A stretch of DNA of 36,244 nt from Acetatifactor sp. (GTDB lineage Bacteria; Bacillota; Clostridia; Lachnospirales; Lachnospiraceae): contig JAEDMI010000001.1 in assembly GCA_016303085.1 (NCBI GenBank), positions 1 through 36,244 of the forward strand, given 5' to 3'. Both the position numbers and the translations under genes were made by a program. The notes under the pieces are model-generated. The model did no database searches, was not told where the DNA came from, and worked only from the letters and a program-made list of their open reading frames with translations. Position 1 is the first letter of the stretch; every line of letters starts with the position of its first letter. Of the stretch, positions 16,790 through 25,668 are shown one piece after another.

Positions 16790-17967
16790 AACAGCTCCTT
16801 CAGTGTAGGATTCACCTGCAAAAATTCAGTCACCTCATCGATGGAAGAGGGTTTTCCGGCCGGGCGCATTTTTCCGGTTTTTACTGCCCGAATCAACAGA
16901 TTCTTTGGGGTGTGCTCCATGTCGATAAATTCCAGTATCTGTGTATCATACCCATTTTGCTCCAGAATATCTGCCCGCAGGGCATCCGTAATCAGCGCCG
17001 CCATTCTTTCCCGTATAATACCGTATTTCAGCACCGGACGAAGCAAATCACAATGTATCTGCCCGTTCAGCTCATGCTGGCAGCAGGGCACTGCCATAAT
17101 AACCTCCGCCCCCCATTTTACAGCCTTCTCAAGGGCATAATCTGTCGCCTTGTCACAGGCATGAAGAGAAACTACCATGTCCACCTTGTCCACACCCGTA
17201 TAACCCTGAATATCCCCCACTTCAAAGTCAAGCATATCGTAGTGAAGCTTTCGCGCCAGCTCGTTACAATGAGCAATGACTTCCGCTTTCAGGTTCAGAC
17301 CCGTCACCCGAATATCACGTCCCTGAATCTGATGCAGATAGTGATACATTGCAAAGGTCAGATAAGACTTTCCGCAGCCGAAATCAATAATACGGATTGT
17401 TCTTCCCACGGGAAGCTTATCCAGAATATCCTCTATAAATTCCAGATAACGGTTAATCTGGCGGAACTTGTCATAATATGCCTTGGACACACGTCCGTCA
17501 GGGGTCTGTACTCCCAGGCCCACAAGGAAGTCCACAGGCTCTCCTTCCCTCAGAATATACTGTTTGGAACGATTATGGGATAAATCCCTCCTTGCAGATT
17601 CCGATGTCCCGCCCCGGGGATTCTCAGACAAATCTTTTTTCTTTCTCTTTGTCGTAACTGTTCCCTTTTTACTCACCAATATTGAAATATCTTCCGTCTC
17701 GCAACTGATTTGTGCCTGTCGAAACAGATTATCCATATATTCATCCAGTCTCTCCGCCAATTCCATCGCGCCGAAATTTGCATGAAAAACCTGAGTGTCG
17801 CGGTAAAGCGTTTCCTGAAAAAACAGATCTCCCTTAATAAGTACCGGGCGGACTTTTACCTTCACCGCCCTATCTGCATCCCGCGTATTGCTCAAGGTCA
17901 CCTGTATCAGTTCTCTGTTTAACACCTGCCGAAAAATATTCCCGCATTCCTTCATACGACTTTTCAA
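16786..17967 (-). CDS. Class I SAM-dependent methyltransferase (Methyltransf_32 type)
   Basis: A 393-residue protein with a divergent N-terminal half and a Rossmann methyltransferase domain from about residue 165. Motif I is IIDFGCGKSY (193-202). SLHACDKATD (267-276) and VPCCQHEL (293-300) are the signatures of the Methyltransf_32 family, whose members are annotated as RNA- or protein-directed methyltransferases of uncertain substrate. A basic, low-complexity segment (100-135, KRKKK) may bind nucleic acid. It overlaps the upstream 135-residue gene and the downstream 843-residue gene by 4 bases each (ATGA type), which makes the three a coupled unit. The substrate cannot be read from the sequence. 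Confidence 0.85.
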   Translation of the reverse strand: MKSRMKECGNIFRQVLNRELIQVTLSNTRDADRAVKVKVRPVLIKGDLFFQETLYRDTQVFHANFGAMELAERLDEYMDNLFRQAQISCETEDISILVSKKGTVTTKRKKKDLSENPRGGTSESARRDLSHNRSKQYILREGEPVDFLVGLGVQTPDGRVSKAYYDKFRQINRYLEFIEDILDKLPVGRTIRIIDFGCGKSYLTFAMYHYLHQIQGRDIRVTGLNLKAEVIAHCNELARKLHYDMLDFEVGDIQGYTGVDKVDMVVSLHACDKATDYALEKAVKWGAEVIMAVPCCQHELNGQIHCDLLRPVLKYGIIRERMAALITDALRADILEQNGYDTQILEFIDMEHTPKNLLIRAVKTGKMRPAGKPSSIDEVTEFLQVNPTLKELL

Positions 17968-18371
17968 AAAATCCTTTCGTACATTCCGCGCCTTCCGCCA
18001 TGTCGGCGCTTAAAAATTTCGTTAAATAAAAGTATCTGTATCATACCCTCCGAAGGGGGATTTTTTTCTTCGTTCTGCAGCACTTTCAACATAGAGCCTG
18101 CCAGCGCCCTGAGGCTGTACCGGTCAGGATACTCGTCGTAAATCATGCTGCCCTCATAATCTGCTTTATCCAACACTTCTGCAATTCTTTTCTGGTAGCG
18201 TTTCACATCCGCAGGATACATCTGCTGAAGATACTCCAAATCCTGCAGCAATAATGCCTCCTGCCCCGGTCCAAAATATCCGGGATAAGACATATAAAAA
18301 GGAAGGGGCCCGTTCCAGCCCCTTACCCTTTGTTCTACAGGCGGCTGTAACAGCTTAGAATGAAATTCCAT
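17964..18371 (-). CDS. Small conserved-looking protein of unknown function
   Basis: This 135-residue cytoplasmic-looking protein has no signal or membrane segment. It is rich in aromatic residues and proline near the start (GWNGPLPFYMSYPGYFGPG), helical in the middle, and ends with a basic stretch KRRHGGRRG. I know no domain in it. GAGGA lies 6 bases before the ATG. It overlaps the methyltransferase gene by 4 bases and starts 69 bases after atpC with no obvious terminator between, so it may be transcribed partly from the atp operon. Confidence 0.75.
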   Translation of the reverse strand: MEFHSKLLQPPVEQRVRGWNGPLPFYMSYPGYFGPGQEALLLQDLEYLQQMYPADVKRYQKRIAEVLDKADYEGSMIYDEYPDRYSLRALAGSMLKVLQNEEKNPPSEGMIQILLFNEIFKRRHGGRRGMYERIF

Positions 18372-18440
18372 ATGCGTTCCTCAAAATAGCTTTTTTACAG
18401 CATATGCAGATTTCCGGCTAATCGTTACATTCGCCTTTTC

Positions 18441-18845
18441 TCATCGTAATACTTCAATACGTGCCATTGCACGCTGAAGAGCAGTCTCGGCACGCACAAT
18501 ATCCGTCTCCGGTGTTTTGGAACGAAGTCTCTCCTCCGCACGCTCCTTTGCCGCCTCTGCACGCTCCTCATCGATTTCTTCCGGCCATTCGATAACTTCC
18601 GCAAGAATTGTCACACTGTCCGGAAGTATCTCGGCAAACCCCGCATGGAGCGCCGCCTGCTTGTCGCCCTCGGCTTCCGTAATATTCAGAATACCCGGCT
18701 TCACGATAACAGTCAGCGGAATGTGCCCCGGCAGTACACCGATTTCTCCCTCCGTGGTATTAAACTCCACCATTTCCACCTGATTCTCGTAAAATACTCT
18801 GTCCGGTGTAATAATGCGCAGAAGAAAACTGTTCTTATCTGCCAT
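18441..18845 (-). CDS. atpC: ATP synthase F1 epsilon subunit
   Basis: The epsilon subunit sits on the central stalk and couples rotation to the F1 head; its C-terminal helices can inhibit ATP hydrolysis. The 134-residue product has the N-terminal beta-sandwich (LLRIITPDRVFYENQVEMVE, GEIGVLPGHIPL) and a C-terminal helical hairpin rich in Glu, Ala and Arg. AGGAGG lies 7 bases before the ATG. It is the last atp gene, 22 bases after atpD. I see no strong terminator between its stop and the next gene. Confidence 0.96.
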   Translation of the reverse strand: MADKNSFLLRIITPDRVFYENQVEMVEFNTTEGEIGVLPGHIPLTVIVKPGILNITEAEGDKQAALHAGFAEILPDSVTILAEVIEWPEEIDEERAEAAKERAEERLRSKTPETDIVRAETALQRAMARIEVLR

Positions 18846-18867
18846 TCTCCATCCTCCTAAAACTATC

Positions 18868-20262
18868 CTACTTAGTTACTTTTGCGAGAACATCATCAAT
18901 GCTTCCCGCATTCAGGAAATAGCTCTCGGGAATATCGTCATGTTTTCCTTCCAGGATTTCCTTAAACCCACGGATTGTCTCATTGATAGGCACATACTTA
19001 CCTTCCAGCCCGGTAAACTGCCCCGCAACAAAGAAAGGCTGAGACAGGAATCTCTGCACTTTTCTGGCACGGGATACCACCAGCTTATCCTCCTCAGACA
19101 ATTCATCCATACCCAGAATGGCAATAATATCCTGCAGTTCCTTATATCTCTGCAAAATCTCCTGTACCCCGCGGGCTGTCCTGTAATGCTCCTCTCCCAC
19201 GATTCTGGGATCCAGAATACGGGAGGTGGACTCCAGCGGGTCTACTGCAGGATAAATACCCAGTTCCACTATAGAACGGGACAGAACGGTGGTAGCATCC
19301 AGATGTGCAAATGTAGTCGCCGGTGCAGGGTCTGTCAGGTCATCCGCAGGCACATAGACCGCCTGTACCGAAGTGATGGACCCGTTTTTTGTAGATGTGA
19401 TACGCTCCTGGAGAGCACCCATCTCCGTCTGCAGAGTGGGCTGATAGCCAACCGCAGAAGGCATACGTCCAAGCAGAGCCGATACCTCACTGCCGGCCTG
19501 TGTGAAACGGAAAATATTATCGATGAACAGCAGCACATCCTTTCCGCCCTTGTCACGGAAATATTCTGCCATGGTCAGACCTGTCAGCCCCACACGCATT
19601 CTTGCTCCGGGGGGCTCGTTCATCTGACCGAACACCATGGTGGTCTTGTCGATAACGCCGGATTCCGTCATCTCATGATAAAGATCGTTACCCTCACGGG
19701 TACGCTCTCCTACACCGGTAAATACGGAATAGCCGCCGTGCTCCGTAGCGATATTACGAATCAACTCCTGAATCAATACCGTCTTACCTACTCCGGCACC
19801 GCCGAACAGACCGATTTTACCACCCTTCTGATAGGGGCAGAGAAGGTCAACGACCTTGATACCGGTCTCCAGAAGCTCCGTCTCCGTGGACTGCTCTTCA
19901 AATTTCGGAGCAGGTCTGTGAATGGGTTCATACGTCACTCCCTCGGGAGCAGGTTTATTGTCTATAGGCTGTCCCAGAACATTAAAGATACGTCCCAGGG
20001 TCTTCTCGCCTACCGGAACGGAAATGGGCGCGCCGGTTGCAACCGCATCCATACCTCTTACCAGTCCGTCGGTACTGCCCATGGCAATACATCTGACAGT
20101 ATCGTCACCCAGATGCTGAGAAACCTCAACCGTCAGTTCTCCGCCGTCTCCGGTAGGAATACGAATTGCTTCGTTTATCTCGGGAAGTTTACCCTCGTCG
20201 AAGCGGATATCCAGAACCGCACCTATGACCTGAGTAATCTTACCCCTGTTTTCTCCTGCCAT
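18868..20262 (-). CDS. atpD: ATP synthase F1 beta subunit
   Basis: The beta subunit carries the catalytic nucleotide sites of F1. The 464-residue product has the normal length. Walker A GGAGVGKT lies at residues 154-161, the catalytic GERTREGND stretch near 184-192, Walker B LLFIDNIFRF, and the DELSEED motif near the C-terminus. The frame is open 13 codons further (20301), but MAGENRGKI is the usual N-terminus and has GAGG about 5 bases upstream. It lies between atpG and atpC. Confidence 0.98.
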   Translation of the reverse strand: MAGENRGKITQVIGAVLDIRFDEGKLPEINEAIRIPTGDGGELTVEVSQHLGDDTVRCIAMGSTDGLVRGMDAVATGAPISVPVGEKTLGRIFNVLGQPIDNKPAPEGVTYEPIHRPAPKFEEQSTETELLETGIKVVDLLCPYQKGGKIGLFGGAGVGKTVLIQELIRNIATEHGGYSVFTGVGERTREGNDLYHEMTESGVIDKTTMVFGQMNEPPGARMRVGLTGLTMAEYFRDKGGKDVLLFIDNIFRFTQAGSEVSALLGRMPSAVGYQPTLQTEMGALQERITSTKNGSITSVQAVYVPADDLTDPAPATTFAHLDATTVLSRSIVELGIYPAVDPLESTSRILDPRIVGEEHYRTARGVQEILQRYKELQDIIAILGMDELSEEDKLVVSRARKVQRFLSQPFFVAGQFTGLEGKYVPINETIRGFKEILEGKHDDIPESYFLNAGSIDDVLAKVTK

Positions 20263-20322
20263 TTCTACCTCTTTCCTGCCCGATTTTAAATAACCGGGCA
20301 TAGTTTTTTCACTAAAACCTTC

Positions 20323-21186
20323 TTAGCCTAATGCTTCCGCACCGGCAATAATCTCTGTCAATTCCTGTGTAATGGAACCCTGGCGGGCTCTGTTATATTT
20401 CAGCGCCAAATCGCTTATCATTTCTTCCGCATTGCTGGTGGCGTTATCCATAGCCTGCATGCGGGCACCGTTCTCACTGGCTGCTGCTTCCATCAGTGCA
20501 CCGTAAATCAGGCTGGTCACATACTTCGGAATAATCATATCCAACGCGTCCGTGTCCTCAGGTTCAAAATTCATGACAGCCTTGGCCCCTTCGGACTTCT
20601 CTTCCTCTTCCCCGGAAACCTCCACGGGCAACAGTTTCAAGAGTGTGGGCACATGGCTGACTGTATTCTTGAATGCGGTGTACGCCAGATAAATTTCACC
20701 GATTTCACCGTCCGCGTATGCCTTCAGCAGCTCCGCGGAAAGTGCCATTGCATCAGCATATATGGGACTTTCCACAATTTCGTTGTTGCAATTCTTCACC
20801 TCGTACCCGTAGCGCAGAAAAGCCTCTCTGCCCTTATTTCCGATGGAATAGATGCACAAATCCTCCCTGTTCCATTCCGAATGTCCGGTAATCAGCTTCA
20901 CCACATTGGAATTGTAGCCTCCCGCAAGACCTCTGTTGGAGGTGATAGCGATAACGGCTTTTTTCCCGGAAGCCCCGGGAGTCAGATACTTGTGCTCAAT
21001 ATGTCCCACGCGTCTCAGAATACTGTTCACGGTATCGTACATACAGGTGAAATATTCCTTGGAACGCTCCGCATTTGCTCTGGCACGCTGCAGCTTAACG
21101 GTAGATACCAGCTTCATAGCCTTCGTAATCTGCTGAGTACCCTGAATACTGCTCTTTCGGCGCTTTATATCACGCATTGATGCCAT
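20323..21186 (-). CDS. atpG: ATP synthase F1 gamma subunit
   Basis: The gamma subunit forms the rotating shaft inside the F1 head. The 287-residue product starts MASMRDIKRRKSSIQGTQQI, followed by the TKAMKLVSTVKLQRAR pattern typical of the N-terminal helix. It ends with the matching C-terminal helix (ALKYNRARQGSITQELTEI). Length is normal. AAGGAG lies 8 bases before the ATG, 16 bases after the atpA stop. Confidence 0.97.
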   Translation of the reverse strand: MASMRDIKRRKSSIQGTQQITKAMKLVSTVKLQRARANAERSKEYFTCMYDTVNSILRRVGHIEHKYLTPGASGKKAVIAITSNRGLAGGYNSNVVKLITGHSEWNREDLCIYSIGNKGREAFLRYGYEVKNCNNEIVESPIYADAMALSAELLKAYADGEIGEIYLAYTAFKNTVSHVPTLLKLLPVEVSGEEEEKSEGAKAVMNFEPEDTDALDMIIPKYVTSLIYGALMEAAASENGARMQAMDNATSNAEEMISDLALKYNRARQGSITQELTEIIAGAEALG

Positions 21187-21202
21187 ATTCTTATCTCCTT
21201 AC

Positions 21203-22711
21203 TCACTGCAGAAAGCTTTTCTTAAACTCCTCGATTGCCTTCTTCAAAATGTCCTCCGTCTCTTCGGAAATCACTTTTTCAGCCGCAATGTTACCGGGAA
21301 TCTCAGGATATTTGGTATCCAAAAATTCAAAGAATTCCGTCTCAAATCTTGTGATGTCCTCCACCGGCACATCCAACAGATACTTATGAGTAACCGCATA
21401 GATAATGATAACCTGGTACTGTACGGGCATAGGCTTATACTGGGGCTGTTTCAGAACTTCCTTAATTCTTTCACCCTGCGCCAGCTTTTCCTTGGTATCC
21501 GCATCCAGCTCGGAGCCGAACTGCGCAAAGGAAGCAAGTTCTCTGTACTGTGCCAGTTCCGTACGGATGGGGGCTGCAATCTTTTTCATCGCCTTAATCT
21601 GCGCCGCACCGCCTACACGGGAAACGGAGAGTCCTGCGTTTACTGCCGGACGGAAGCCGGAATTGAACATTTCTGTCTCCAGGTAAATCTGTCCGTCGGT
21701 AATGGAGATGACATTGGTAGGAATATAAGCGGATACATCGCCTGCCTGCGTCTCGATGATGGGAAGCGCCGTCAGGGAGCCTCCGCCGTACTCATCGCTC
21801 ATCCGGGCTGCTCTTTCCAACAGTCTGGAGTGCAGATAGAATACATCACCGGGATATGCCTCACGCCCGGGGGGACGACGAAGCAACAGAGAGAGTGTAC
21901 GGTATGCGGTAGCATGCTTACTCAGGTCATCATACACCACAAGTACATCCTGTCCCTGCTCCATCCACTCCTCGCCGATTGCGCAGCCGGAATAGGGAGC
22001 AATGTACTGCAGGGGTGCCAGGTCACTGGCTGTAGACACCACAACTGTGGTGTAAGCCATGGCGCCGTACTCCTCCAGCGTCTTAACAATGTTGGCAATG
22101 GTAGAAGCCTTCTGCCCGATTGCCACATAGATACATTTTACATTTTGACCCTTCTGATTGATAATTGTATCAATGGCGATAGCCGTCTTACCTGTCTGAC
22201 GGTCACCGATAATCAGCTCACGCTGTCCTCTTCCGATAGGCACCATTGCATCAATTGCTTTGATACCTGTCTGCAGGGGAGTATCCACACCCTTTCTGGT
22301 GATAACTCCGCTTGCCACACGCTCAATCTTGCGGTAGCTTGTGGTCTGGATGGGTCCTTTGCCGTCAATAGGCTGTCCCAGCGCATTTACCACACGTCCC
22401 AGCATAGCATCACCCACAGGAACCTCAACCACTCGTCCGGTTGTCTTAACGATATCACCTTCATTGATGTTTTTTGTACTTCCGAGAAGAACCACACCAA
22501 CGTTGTCCTCTTCCAGATTCAATACCATACCGTATATGTCTCCGGGGAACTCAAGCAGCTCACCCTGCATGGCATTTTCCAGACCGTGGACACGTGCAAT
22601 GCCGTCTGCCACCTGAATGACCGTTCCCACATCGGATACATCCAGCGTGGACTCATATCTTTTAATCTGGTCCTTTATAACTGAACTTATTTCTTCCGGT
22701 CTTAAATTCAT
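21203..22711 (-). CDS. atpA: ATP synthase F1 alpha subunit
   Basis: The alpha subunit holds the non-catalytic nucleotide sites of F1 and supplies the arginine finger to beta. The 502-residue product has Walker A GDRQTGKT at 169-176 and the family stretch PGREAYPGDVFYLHSRLLERAA. The SGFRPAVNAGLSVSRVGG motif follows. Length and order are normal. It follows atpH by 28 bases and precedes atpG by 16. Confidence 0.98.
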   Translation of the reverse strand: MNLRPEEISSVIKDQIKRYESTLDVSDVGTVIQVADGIARVHGLENAMQGELLEFPGDIYGMVLNLEEDNVGVVLLGSTKNINEGDIVKTTGRVVEVPVGDAMLGRVVNALGQPIDGKGPIQTTSYRKIERVASGVITRKGVDTPLQTGIKAIDAMVPIGRGQRELIIGDRQTGKTAIAIDTIINQKGQNVKCIYVAIGQKASTIANIVKTLEEYGAMAYTTVVVSTASDLAPLQYIAPYSGCAIGEEWMEQGQDVLVVYDDLSKHATAYRTLSLLLRRPPGREAYPGDVFYLHSRLLERAARMSDEYGGGSLTALPIIETQAGDVSAYIPTNVISITDGQIYLETEMFNSGFRPAVNAGLSVSRVGGAAQIKAMKKIAAPIRTELAQYRELASFAQFGSELDADTKEKLAQGERIKEVLKQPQYKPMPVQYQVIIIYAVTHKYLLDVPVEDITRFETEFFEFLDTKYPEIPGNIAAEKVISEETEDILKKAIEEFKKSFLQ

Positions 22712-22739
22712 GGAACTGTCGCACCTTTCTTCCAGCCGC

Positions 22740-23294
22740 TTATCCCAGCTGAATTTGTAATAATTGTTTTGTCAAACTGTCTAACTTTGTCCGGATACTG
22801 CTGTCTACGACCCGGTCGCCGATTCTGATGACCATTCCTCCGATAAGGGAAGAATCCGTCCCGTAATGCATCTCCATCTCCCGATACCCGCCGGTTTCCA
22901 ACAACCTCGCCCTGACAGCGTTTTTCTGAGACTCCGAAAGCTCCACCGCAGTAGTCACATAAGCCACGCCAATCCTCTTCTGTTCCTTCACCCTGTCGGT
23001 AAAGTAATCAAAGATTGCGTTCAGCTCCTTATACCGCTCTTTGGAAACGATAATGTCCAGGAAATTTGCCAATTCCGCGCTGACACGTCCTCTGAATACA
23101 TTGTCAACAATCTGCAATTTTTCCTGTTTCGGGATTGCCGGATGTTCCATCAGTTCATCAAACTGAGGGTTGGCTGCCAGAATATCCCTGACACCGTTTA
23201 TTTCTTCCAGCAGTTCCCCGGCCTTATCCTCGCCGGATTCCATTGCCACTTCAAACAGGGCCTCACCGTATGTCTTGGATACTAATTTAGCCAT
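22740..23294 (-). CDS. atpH: ATP synthase F1 delta subunit
   Basis: The delta subunit ties the top of F1 to the peripheral stalk (b subunits). The 184-residue product has the helical N-terminal domain and the conserved C-terminal part ending GGMVIRIGDRVVDSSIRTKL near residues 152-171. It overlaps the end of atpF by 13 bases, so translation is probably coupled. GGGTGA is the likely ribosome site and lies inside atpF. Confidence 0.96.
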   Translation of the reverse strand: MAKLVSKTYGEALFEVAMESGEDKAGELLEEINGVRDILAANPQFDELMEHPAIPKQEKLQIVDNVFRGRVSAELANFLDIIVSKERYKELNAIFDYFTDRVKEQKRIGVAYVTTAVELSESQKNAVRARLLETGGYREMEMHYGTDSSLIGGMVIRIGDRVVDSSIRTKLDSLTKQLLQIQLG

Positions 23295-23824
23295 GTTTTA
23301 TCACCCATTTCCTTTAAGGTTTCATCAATCAACTGATTCTGCACGGTAGTGTCGATGGACGCTGCCACTACCTTGCCGGCCATAAGAGATGCAACGGAAA
23401 TAATCTCCTGCTTCACTTCATCGGACATCTTCTGTTTCTCAAGCTCAGCCTCAATTCTGGCTCTCTCAAGAATGCGCGCCGCCTCTTCCCTAGCCTGAGC
23501 AATAATCTGATTCTCATTGTTCAGCGCTTTTTTGCGGGCTTCGGTCAGAATGCTTTCCGCTTCCCTGTCGATTTCCTTCAGTTTTGTCTCATATTCTTCC
23601 TTTAAGCGCCCCGCCTCTTCCATATCCTGCTTTGCCGTCTCCAAATCGTTTCGGATTTTATCCTTACGGCTGTTCAGCATATTTCTTGCAGGATTGAACA
23701 GCAAATAGCTCATCAAAAGGAACAGAACAAATACTGCAATAATCATCAGACAGGAGTCAGCAATCAGCTGCCAGTCCAGGTCGAAAAGTCTCGACATTCC
23801 CTGAACCTCTGTTAAAAGTATCAT
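23282..23824 (-). CDS. atpF: ATP synthase F0 b subunit
   Basis: The b subunit is the peripheral stalk of the ATP synthase. The 180-residue product has one N-terminal membrane helix (about residues 20-43, ending LLFNPARNML) and then a long, charged, uninterrupted helix that forms the dimeric coiled coil. Two starts are possible. ATG at 23824 has AAAGGAGG 6 bases upstream and is preferred; MSRLFDLDW at 23797 has a weaker site. It lies between atpE and atpH and overlaps the latter by 13 bases. Confidence 0.95.
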   Translation of the reverse strand: MILLTEVQGMSRLFDLDWQLIADSCLMIIAVFVLFLLMSYLLFNPARNMLNSRKDKIRNDLETAKQDMEEAGRLKEEYETKLKEIDREAESILTEARKKALNNENQIIAQAREEAARILERARIEAELEKQKMSDEVKQEIISVASLMAGKVVAASIDTTVQNQLIDETLKEMGDKTWLN

Positions 23825-23873
23825 TCTATGCCTCCTTTCTGCCTTCTTTCAAGCATATCTTGTGCTCTTAAAA

Positions 23874-24128
23874 TTAAGGCAGAAGAGGTTTTACGAACAA
23901 TAACAGGATTGCAACCAGCAAACCATACAAACCGGTGGTCTCGGCAACAGCTTGTCCGAGAAGCATCATGGTTCTGATTTGAGACTGTGCACCGGGATTA
24001 CGTCCCACTGCTGCTGCCGCATGTCCTGCTGCAATACCCTGTCCTACACCGGGTCCTATACCGGCAATAACAGCCAGACCGGCACCGATTGCAGAACAGC
24101 CCAAAATAAAGTTTTCATTGAAATCCAT
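23874..24128 (-). CDS. atpE: ATP synthase F0 c subunit, Na+-binding type
   Basis: The c subunit forms the rotating ion-carrying ring. The 84-residue product has two membrane helices joined by the polar loop GRNPGAQ. The ion-binding residues are those of the Na+-specific rings: GPGVGQG with Gln30, and AVAETTGLY with Val61, Glu63, Thr64 and Tyr68. With an offset of 2, these align with Gln32, Val63, Glu65, Ser66 and Tyr70 of the Ilyobacter tartaricus ring. H+-type rings usually lack the Gln and the Ser/Thr next to the carboxylate. AGGAGG lies before the ATG. Na+ coupling is inferred from these residues. Confidence 0.97.
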   Translation of the reverse strand: MDFNENFILGCSAIGAGLAVIAGIGPGVGQGIAAGHAAAAVGRNPGAQSQIRTMMLLGQAVAETTGLYGLLVAILLLFVKPLLP

Positions 24129-24168
24129 TGTTTTTTCCTCCTAAAAATATAATTATTTTTGTAAAATC

Positions 24169-24909
24169 CTAGTGACGCACTCCATCCCCTATTTCGTTTG
24201 AAATATAGGTCATGGTCAGCATACAGAATACATACGTTTGAATTGCTCCGGAGAACAAATCAAAGTACACATGCAGCACCGCAGGCCAGGCTGTGGCAGC
24301 CCATCCCAGCAATCCGTAAAGCAATGCCATCATCGCCGTTCCCGACAGCACGTTGGCGAACAAACGCAGTGACAAAGAGATGGGAACCGCAATAATGCTG
24401 ACCAAATTGATAGGTGCCCAGATTGGCAGCCACTTCGGCAGCGGTGAGCAGATATCTTCCCAGATTGTCATAGGCTTCTGATACTTCCATTTATTGACAT
24501 GAATCAGTGTAAAGGTAATCAGCGCCAGCGGTAAAGTGACACCGTAGTCCGCAGTGGGGGGACGCAGTCCCAGCAGTCCCGAAATATTGCTGAACAGTAT
24601 AAAAATAAACACCGTGCCGATATAATTATAGAACTTCGGCGCCGACTGTTCCATGGAGACATTTACCATGCCGTCCAGTTTTTCCACAATCAGTTCCACC
24701 ACATTCTGAAATCCGCCGGGCACCTCAGTTGCCTTTGCCATACAGCGGTTTGCCGCGACGGCAAAGCCGATGAGAATCAGCATTACAATCAAGATGCATA
24801 CATGCGAGGTTGTTATCCAGACCTGATGGCCGAAAAAGGAATACCGGAATATTCCGTGAATCATAAAATCCACATCGGCTCCCCCGGATAACAAAATTCC
24901 ATGTTCCAT
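24169..24909 (-). CDS. atpB: ATP synthase F0 a subunit
   Basis: The a subunit provides the two half-channels through which ions reach and leave the c ring. The 246-residue product has about five to six membrane helices. The essential arginine is in SLRLFANVLSG (Arg182), and the final helix carries the conserved DLFSGAIQTYVF (217-228). A strong GGAGGTGA ribosome site lies 5-6 bases before the ATG. It follows atpI and precedes atpE. Confidence 0.97.
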   Translation of the reverse strand: MEHGILLSGGADVDFMIHGIFRYSFFGHQVWITTSHVCILIVMLILIGFAVAANRCMAKATEVPGGFQNVVELIVEKLDGMVNVSMEQSAPKFYNYIGTVFIFILFSNISGLLGLRPPTADYGVTLPLALITFTLIHVNKWKYQKPMTIWEDICSPLPKWLPIWAPINLVSIIAVPISLSLRLFANVLSGTAMMALLYGLLGWAATAWPAVLHVYFDLFSGAIQTYVFCMLTMTYISNEIGDGVRH

Positions 24910-24943
24910 ATTTTCACCTCCTCTTTTTTCTGATTTTTGGAGC

Positions 24944-25426
24944 TTAATCGGGAAGGCTTACTTCCTCCCGCGAGATGTCCTCTCTCTCCCCCTCCTCATC
25001 TTCAGGAAGCGGCTGGGGAACAGGGTCCGTCTCATGGAACAACCTATTGTAAAATTTATGTGTAAGCGGCTGAAGATACGCCGTTACCTTCATGCTCATA
25101 TAGCCCAGGAACACAATCAGGGGATTTAAGACCCCGGTAAGAGAGATTGCTATAAATATAGCTGCAACAGCTATATACCGCAATACATATCCTCCGGTAA
25201 GCACCTTTGCCGTGCGAGACGGGTCAATCAACGCTCTGTCAAGGGTTCTCGCCATATGAATACTGCCCACCACGGCAAACAAAATGCCAAACCAGAGGCT
25301 CTCCGCGTATCTGACCTGATTTCTTGTGATAAAAGCGCCCACAATCTGGCATATCAAGCCGAAAAGCAGCATACCTGTGTGCATTTCCAAAAGTGTTCTA
25401 TCTGTCTTTTTTAGAAATTGTATCAT
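24944..25426 (-). CDS. atpI: ATP synthase subunit I (AtpI-like)
   Basis: AtpI proteins are small membrane proteins encoded before atpB that help assemble the c ring. The 160-residue product has four hydrophobic segments (about 17-34, 44-60, 78-97, 98-115) and a soluble acidic tail ending SREEVSLPD. Overall similarity to AtpI is modest, and the assignment leans on topology and position. It overlaps atpZ by 29 bases. The ribosome site is weak (GAAGACGAAAAAA), consistent with coupling to atpZ translation. Confidence 0.8.
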   Translation of the reverse strand: MIQFLKKTDRTLLEMHTGMLLFGLICQIVGAFITRNQVRYAESLWFGILFAVVGSIHMARTLDRALIDPSRTAKVLTGGYVLRYIAVAAIFIAISLTGVLNPLIVFLGYMSMKVTAYLQPLTHKFYNRLFHETDPVPQPLPEDEEGEREDISREEVSLPD

Positions 25427-25661
25427 TTTTTTCGTCTTCGTCTTTGAAAATCTGCTTCACTATGCGGTACACTCCCTGACAGCCCCCCGCGGCACCCAGA
25501 AAGAACATAATGACCGTGATAAAGGAGGTTCCCAGCTTGCGGTCAAGCCAGACTCCCAGGGCGGTAGTCATCCCAATAGCTACAATCATGACCAGTCCTA
25601 TCTGTGTAATCAGACTAAATGTCTGGAATGTTTTTTTTCTGTCATCGCCGCGTTGTTTCAT
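25398..25661 (-). CDS. atpZ: AtpZ/AtpQ-like F0F1-associated membrane protein
   Basis: AtpZ proteins accompany AtpI in many Firmicutes atp operons and have been linked to Mg2+/Ca2+ handling or assembly. The 87-residue product has two membrane helices. The family pattern is LITQIGLVMIVAIGMTTALG with a following LDRKLGTS and a second helix ending GAAGGCQGVYRIVKQ. The frame is open 6 codons further to 25679, but that ATG would lie across the -10 box. ATG 25661 begins about one base after the predicted transcription start, and no Shine-Dalgarno sequence precedes it. It is the first gene of the operon. Confidence 0.85.
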   Translation of the reverse strand: MKQRGDDRKKTFQTFSLITQIGLVMIVAIGMTTALGVWLDRKLGTSFITVIMFFLGAAGGCQGVYRIVKQIFKDEDEKNDTISKKDR

Positions 25662-25668
25662 GTAGATG

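Noticed and set aside
18814..20289. Long plus-strand open frame (491 codons) opposite atpD
   Set aside because: It is antisense to a perfectly conserved atpD, has no ribosome site or domain, and its composition reflects the reverse of atpD codons.
21386..22684. Long plus-strand open frame (432 codons) opposite atpA
   Set aside because: It is antisense to intact atpA, with no promoter, ribosome site or recognisable domain.
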